A stretch of DNA of 64,000 bases from Epiperipatus broadwayi (taxonomy: Eukaryota; Onychophora; Udeonychophora; Euonychophora; Peripatidae): NCBI GenBank assembly GCA_028023455.1, contig JAQFVV010000324.1, forward strand, positions 808,001 through 872,000, in the 5' to 3' direction. Every line of letters starts with the position of its first letter. Within the stretch, counting starts at the first letter, position 1. The position numbers and the translations under genes are program-made. The notes beneath the pieces were generated by a model. It saw only the letters and a list, made by a program, of their open reading frames with translations. It was not told the DNA's origin and made no database searches. Shown here piece by piece: positions 58,808-64,000 of the stretch.

Positions 58808-59233
58808 TTGATTTCCCATAATAATCATTTTCAGGTCACGGGTAATTCCAACAAATGTATAATTAATTCCATTAAATATACAATTGCAGATTCTAGTATT
58901 AGATTGCTTCATTTCAAAACTTTAGGACATTTGAAATGTTCAGTTGTGAGCTTGAATGGTTTAAAAGTGGTTTTCAACACTACTCATTGCTCTGTATGGT
59001 TTGGTGCAAATATCAGATTTTGGACTGTAAGATCCTCAGATCAATTGTTGGTATTTCTGGCACTCAAATTTCTTATGAACTCTCAAGTAATAAAACCAAT
59101 TGAGTATTTTAAAATGAATAACCAGAAATGGATTCTGGATAATTTATTGGACAGCACTCTATTGTCTATTGATTATTTATACTTACATCATATAACTCTA
59201 GAGTATAATGATAGTTTAGATTTTTGCTCTTAA
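58808..59233 (+). CDS. Unidentified 141-codon open frame (doubtful gene)
   Basis: The longest open frame outside the LINE at 13-16 kb. It is unusually long for DNA this AT-rich and, unlike most frames here, is not low complexity (contains HCSVWFGANIRFWTVRSSDQ and WILDNLLDSTLLSIDY). I recognise no domain, signal peptide or convincing membrane segment. There is no visible splice structure or polyadenylation context. It may be an exon of an unrecognised gene, a piece of an old element, or chance. Confidence 0.25.
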   Translation: MISHNNHFQVTGNSNKCIINSIKYTIADSSIRLLHFKTLGHLKCSVVSLNGLKVVFNTTHCSVWFGANIRFWTVRSSDQLLVFLALKFLMNSQVIKPIEYFKMNNQKWILDNLLDSTLLSIDYLYLHHITLEYNDSLDFCS

Positions 59234-59574
59234 TATGAGTGTTGAAGGCAAACTAAAAATGTCACGTGATATTTCATTTGGTATAACAAATTTTTGTATT
59301 CTTAAATTTTTTGAATGTACCATTAGATATATGATTAAAATCTTAATAACATCATATTTTTTATCTTATTCAAGTACAGTTGTAATCATGTTTTCCTATC
59401 ATCTGCATACACAGAGTAAAGTTCTTCAGTGTTTTATTTATCAATTTGTACACATTATCAAAACAATGTGTATTGTTTAAATCTGTTTTATTTTTATTAG
59501 TAAAACTCTCTTATTTACTGATACACCAGTTTTATTATTGTAATATTAGCTTTTCTTTTATATATAATTTGTTC

Positions 59575-59757
<183 letters not shown>

Positions 59758-59759
59758 TG

Positions 59760-62590
59760 CTGATATTAAATTACACTCTGATTGTAAGATTCAATCTTCT
59801 CTCTTCATATAATTGTACATCAATACATTCATGAGATAATCATCAGCACAATGCATTCTCGCTTTTTTAACCTTATTTTACATTTGAATCTAGTGGTAAA
59901 TAACTGTATCTCAATATGGCATCAGTTGAATACTTCACATTTTTAAAATTCATTTTTAATCAATCTAAATTTGTTTAAAGCACAATTTTAAAATAGTTGT
60001 TTATATTTCAAGATGTGTTTTGAAATCAATTTCTGTTTGGGAAAACTAAAAAAAAAAAACTTACTTTGGCCAATTGAATGGAAATTTATGCTGACTTTCA
60101 TTTTGATGCTTACATGTTATATATATTGTAACATTATATTTTAGTTCCAATGCTATCATATTCTACAAAGTAGGAATTGTTAAAAAAATTTCTTGATTAT
60201 ATATTTCATAATAGATAGGAAGATCATGTGCAAGTGATAGATGTAAAACCAAGGGGCAACTTCCATAAAGTTAATATGCAAGGGGATAATCATTTGTAAT
60301 TTTTATTTTTTTTTTAGATTTCAAATATTAGGTTTTGAATATTTAAAATGTTAAATATTACATTTCATTATAACAATTTAAAAACAATTAATGAATTGTT
60401 TTAGCAATGGCTATTTGTTTGTGTATGAACAGTAAGTAAGGTCATAAGTAATTTACTAAATTGGAATATTTACAACAAATTCAAAATGAATAAATTGTTC
60501 ATTAAATCAGCAGAAGTGCTTGTAATTAAAAATATACAAAATTTTGTACCTTTATGTATAAATGTGTGGGGCCCCTGTATTGATAATAATTCACAAAATA
60601 AAAAAATGTGCTAGAAAGACTGACAAAACTTTTGCTGAAATCTTAGATAATTAAATATTTAGATCTGATAAATATTTCTCAAATAACAGAATATAAATCA
60701 TAATGAAATTATTGATATTAAAAGATTAATAGAATTGTATTGATCTAATAATGTTTATTGACAAATATTTATTGCTATAAGCTTTATTAATAAATAGATA
60801 AATGCATTTCATTTATTTGTTTATAATAAATTGATGTTAAACATTTTTTTAATTATTATTTTTTTGTTTTGTATTTCAAAAATGATTATGCATTCCTGCC
60901 AATTGAGGAAAAATCATAGAATCTTATCTGATTATTTACATTACCATGGTAATGCCACAGAAATCAACTACAAGGAGAGATGCATTGTGGAAAATTTTGA
61001 TGTCATGGGAAAAAACTTATAAATACCGGTAAATTAAAATAAGAAGTCAATATATAAAATTTTTCAATGTAGTGTAAGATCAATTGCATTTTTATCCAAA
61101 ATTGTCATACTAAGGATGATAGGGTAGAAAACATTATCTGGTAATCTGTCCCAGACAGGGGCAGGTCTCCACTTCATTTCAATAGCAGCTATGAATACAT
61201 TTTAAACTAAAATATAAAATGAAAAACAACTTTTTTTGTTAAGAAAATTTGAAATTTGTGATATTGAAATTCTAGAATATCTAACTAAATTTGTTTAAAG
61301 AATTAAACTATTAAATTGTGTTTCCTCCCATTTTAAAGGAATATGCTTTTAATATGTGTTCCAGTAAAATTTTGAGTTATTATCCAGGATCTTATCTAGT
61401 AAAGGAAGCATTTGGTGAAGGATTATGGAAGTACCTCATATATAAAGAATAAATAATATATTGTTATTGAATAGAAATGATGGAAATAATTTTCTTTGAA
61501 ATATCATAAGCATAAAGGTGGTCAAGTGATGGAGTACTTGTTTTGTCAAAGAGTTATTTGGAGATTTTATGTTGTTTATATATATGACTATCAAAAGAAT
61601 TAGGAGATTAAAGGAATTCAAAATATACATTTAATATCTGAGATAAATATTTTCCAAAATGGATTAATTTGATTGTGATGATTTTAATCTTCGGTAAACT
61701 TGAATGATAGTACTACAAATCTTTACATTTTCTGTTGTTTGTGAGTTCTATTATTAATAAATATGGGAATAGTCGATATTTGATTGCCATGTAAACTGTA
61801 TAAGAATGATGTATTATTTATTTATGTTTTAATTAATAGGTTAATAAATTATTAGAATAGTAAATATACCAAATCTGATCATATAGTTTCATTGGAAATC
61901 CAGGTAGTATACTTTATATTTAACATTTAAGGATAAATTGTGAAGGTAAGAATGAGTACAATTAAATCTTTGTTGGTGAAGAGAGATTGCATTTTTTTAA
62001 CCATTATTTTAAATTTATTTAAAAAATATAAATGTTAAGTTATATTTCATTATTTGTTATAAATTTTTGAGTCCCTTTCTGGATCCAAATTTGAATAAAA
62101 ACTATCTAGAATAAGTAATAAACTTTTCAGAATAAAGGGTATTTATATTTGATTCACCAAATACTAGGTGTTAAAATATATGCTAGAAATTAATTTAAAA
62201 TTACAAGTTGATATTTGCTGTTGTGATATAATTTATATACCTGTTTCACTAGCATGGTGAAAAAGTAAAATACTTCAGTGTGTGTGTGTTTATAAAATAA
62301 ACGTTACAATAATAGAATTTGAATTCAAACTCAAGTGGATATAACAAATGAGCAAGTATTTAATTTATAGTTTTGAGATACTTAATTCGATTGTATGTTC
62401 AAAGTAAAAATGGGATTAAAACATTGCAATCAATTTTCTACAACATATATGTTGTATTGCCTCACATACCAGTGAGTCATATGTAAATATAATCAATACA
62501 CCACATATACCTCCAAAAGGGCCAAAAACATTTATTTTTAATATTTTTGCCTTATGGAGACAATTCATATTATAAATATTTATTTTTAAT
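59760..62590. other. AT-rich intergenic DNA with one hAT-like end
   Basis: At 60570-60583 the minus strand reads CAGGGGCCCCACAC, a possible hAT end like that at 10554. A degenerate partner was not found. Otherwise no coding signal. Confidence 0.4.
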
Positions 62591-62618
62591 ATTTGTTGTT
62601 ATATAGTGATGATTTGTA

Positions 62619-62764
<146 letters not shown>

Positions 62765-63505
62765 TGTTTTGTTATTTATATGAAACAATTTTATTTTTGT
62801 TAAATTATATGGTATTATTTTTTAATCATAATTTTGATACTATTTAATTTCAGGTCAAAACATGACACTATTAATTTATTTAAGTTTGCTTAAATATTTT
62901 TATTATACTTGCTATTTGAATCCAGGAAATTAGAAGTACTTATATTCGTCTTGATAATAGTAAAGATTTTATTAAAAAAAAACCCTGTTATAATTATTAA
63001 AATAAGTCTTAATGAATATTTATTAATAGAAACCCTGAAATTATGTAGTTAATCAATAGATAAAACAAGATTATATAAGCATGAAATCATTTAGTAATAA
63101 AACAGTGATTATTGAAATATTATAAAAATCATATGTTTTAAAATTTAGTAGTCAATATTTAAATCCCTGAAAAATTATATATTTACAATTATTATTTATT
63201 TTCTTTGGAAATTTGGAGTGTGTACATTTTTTGTGTGGATTAGGATCTTATAAAGGCTCAACTATACGTGAGTGTATTTTAATACATATCGTCACAACCA
63301 GAAGTGCGTTTTCAGTTTCACTCACTCTGATTTTCATTTTTCATACAGTTAATCTCTTACTTACTGAGCCTCTTCCAAACAAAGTATGAATATGAGGTTA
63401 CAATTTGGCTTGTCTACCCTGTTGTCTATCGATCAGCAAAAGGGCTTAGAATGATCATCTTGGGTTTAAGCATTGTCTGATTCTTTCCATTTTCTCTTAC
63501 ATGAG
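62765..63505. other. AT-rich intergenic DNA, no gene seen
   Basis: No coding signal. The last 200 bp (63290-63505) are more complex and might be the flank of the tandem family that starts at 63569. Confidence 0.45.
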
Positions 63506-63568
63506 AGGTTACAATATATATATATATATATATATAGGTTACAATATATATATATATATATATATATA
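63506..63568. repeat. (AT)n tracts separated by AGGTTACA
   Basis: The block GAGGTTACA + AT repeat occurs at 63506 and a similar TAGGTTACA + AT repeat at 63536, a small compound tandem repeat directly abutting the hammerhead family below. Confidence 0.85.
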
Positions 63569-63613
63569 ATGAGTATGCCAATAGCTCTTAACAAGCTTTT
63601 CAGAACATCCCTA

Positions 63614-63654
63614 TCCCCAGACCAGTTTCTAGCTCTGGCTTTTGTCAGTGAGAC
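63614..63654 (-). ncRNA. Hammerhead-like motif HH4
   Basis: Minus strand: TCTCA, CTGACAA (63642-63648), stem II AGC-CAGA-GCT, GAAA, ACTGGT (self-complementary with a U·G pair), C17 at 63620, TGGGGATA. Stem II carries A-U where HH1-HH3 have G-C, a compensatory difference. G8 is mutated to A, as in HH3. Confidence 0.6.
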
Positions 63655-63931
63655 AATAGGAATGTTTAACTATTACATAGAAAATCTGAAATTTTCAGAC
63701 ATCTATAGGTCTTCAAATCTAGCTATCTTACTTAAATAGCTATATGGGATTGATAAGTTCAAATAATTATATATTAATGGCTTTATCAATATAAAATCAT
63801 CAAAATCTTAAGAACAATAATTGCAAGGAAATCAAGTCATATATCATGTGACTTAAATAATAAGATTGTATTACATTTTTTATATAATGAGCATGCCAAT
63901 AGCTCTTAACAAGTTTTTCAGAACATCCCTA

Positions 63932-63972
63932 TCCCCAGATCAGTTTCTAGCTCTGGCTTTTGTCAGTGAGGT
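63932..63972 (-). ncRNA. Hammerhead-like motif HH5
   Basis: Minus strand: ACCTCA, CTGACAA (63960-63966), stem II AGC-CAGA-GCT, GAAA, ACTGAT, C17 at 63938, TGGGGATA. Stem I pairs CCTCA with TGGGG over five pairs. Stem III self-complementarity is reduced and G8 is mutated, so this copy should be inactive. Confidence 0.55.
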
Positions 63973-64000
63973 GCTAGGATATTCAAACATTAGATTTAAA

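Larger units (their letters stand above)
63569..64000 (-). mobile_element. Second hammerhead-containing tandem family, 318-bp period
   Basis: ATGAGTATGCCAATAGCTCT at 63569 recurs as ATGAGCATGCCAATAGCTCT at 63887. Similarity continues through the hammerhead motif and past CAGTGAG until the window ends. The repeat period is 318 bp. The unit outside the ribozyme core does not resemble the 455-bp family, while the core does. Hence it is either a distinct retrozyme-like family or the terminal repeats of another element. At least one more unit may follow beyond 64000. Confidence 0.7.

Noticed and set aside
60570-60583. Complete hAT transposon ending at CAGGGGCCCC (minus)
   Set aside because: The opposite terminal repeat and an 8-bp target duplication were not found, so only a possible end is noted.

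Overview
This window is A+T-rich (roughly three quarters by eye) and looks like metazoan, probably invertebrate, nuclear DNA. The evidence is the mix of elements: RTE-type and L1/Tx1-like non-LTR retrotransposons, a CR1/Jockey-like LINE, a Penelope-like element with a GIY-YIG endonuclease, tRNA-derived SINE-like sequences, hAT-like terminal inverted repeats, long ATT and AT microsatellites and hammerhead-ribozyme-like tandem repeats. I could not assign the species; a mollusc such as a cephalopod is possible but unproven. I recognise no intact host protein gene, rRNA or functional tRNA. Most short open frames are chance frames in AT-rich DNA or pieces of decayed retroelements.

Layout. 1-6.0 kb: intergenic DNA with simple repeats and two small duplications. 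6.0-9.1 kb: decayed full-length RTE-type LINE (+). 9.5-10.7 kb: two hairpin repeats and a hAT-like end. 11.05-12.75 kb: second RTE copy (+), missing its 3' half. 13.08-15.97 kb: L1/Tx1-like LINE (-) with a legible endonuclease C-terminus, reverse transcriptase and C-terminal zinc knuckle, broken by frameshifts. 16.25-18.0 kb: two Penelope-like element ends head to head; one arm is split by a 5'-truncated LINE flanked by an 11-bp target duplication. 18-42.6 kb: mostly anonymous AT-rich DNA with SINE-like fragments, several large palindromes, AT and ATT tracts and hammerhead-like motifs at 30.5 and 41.2 kb. 42.6-45.2 kb: CR1/Jockey-like LINE copy A, interrupted by a GC-richer LINE fragment. 45.2-45.9 kb: degenerate LTR-like repeats. 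54.27-55.47 kb: inverted tandem array of ~455-bp units carrying hammerhead cores. 55.5-58.0 kb: CR1/Jockey-like LINE copy B. 63.57-64.0 kb: a second tandem family, ~318-bp period, with a related hammerhead core on the minus strand.

The most interesting content is the set of hammerhead-like repeats. The two tandem families share the order CTGANGA-like box, short stem II, GAAA box, self-complementary stem III ending in C, and a stem I strand that pairs back to sequence before the CTGA box. They differ compensatorily at one stem II pair. This matches the architecture known for metazoan retrozymes and for the ribozymes of Penelope-like elements, and a Penelope-like GIY-YIG endonuclease lies in the same window. 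The second theme is at least eight large inverted repeats, several built head to head from these same retroelements.
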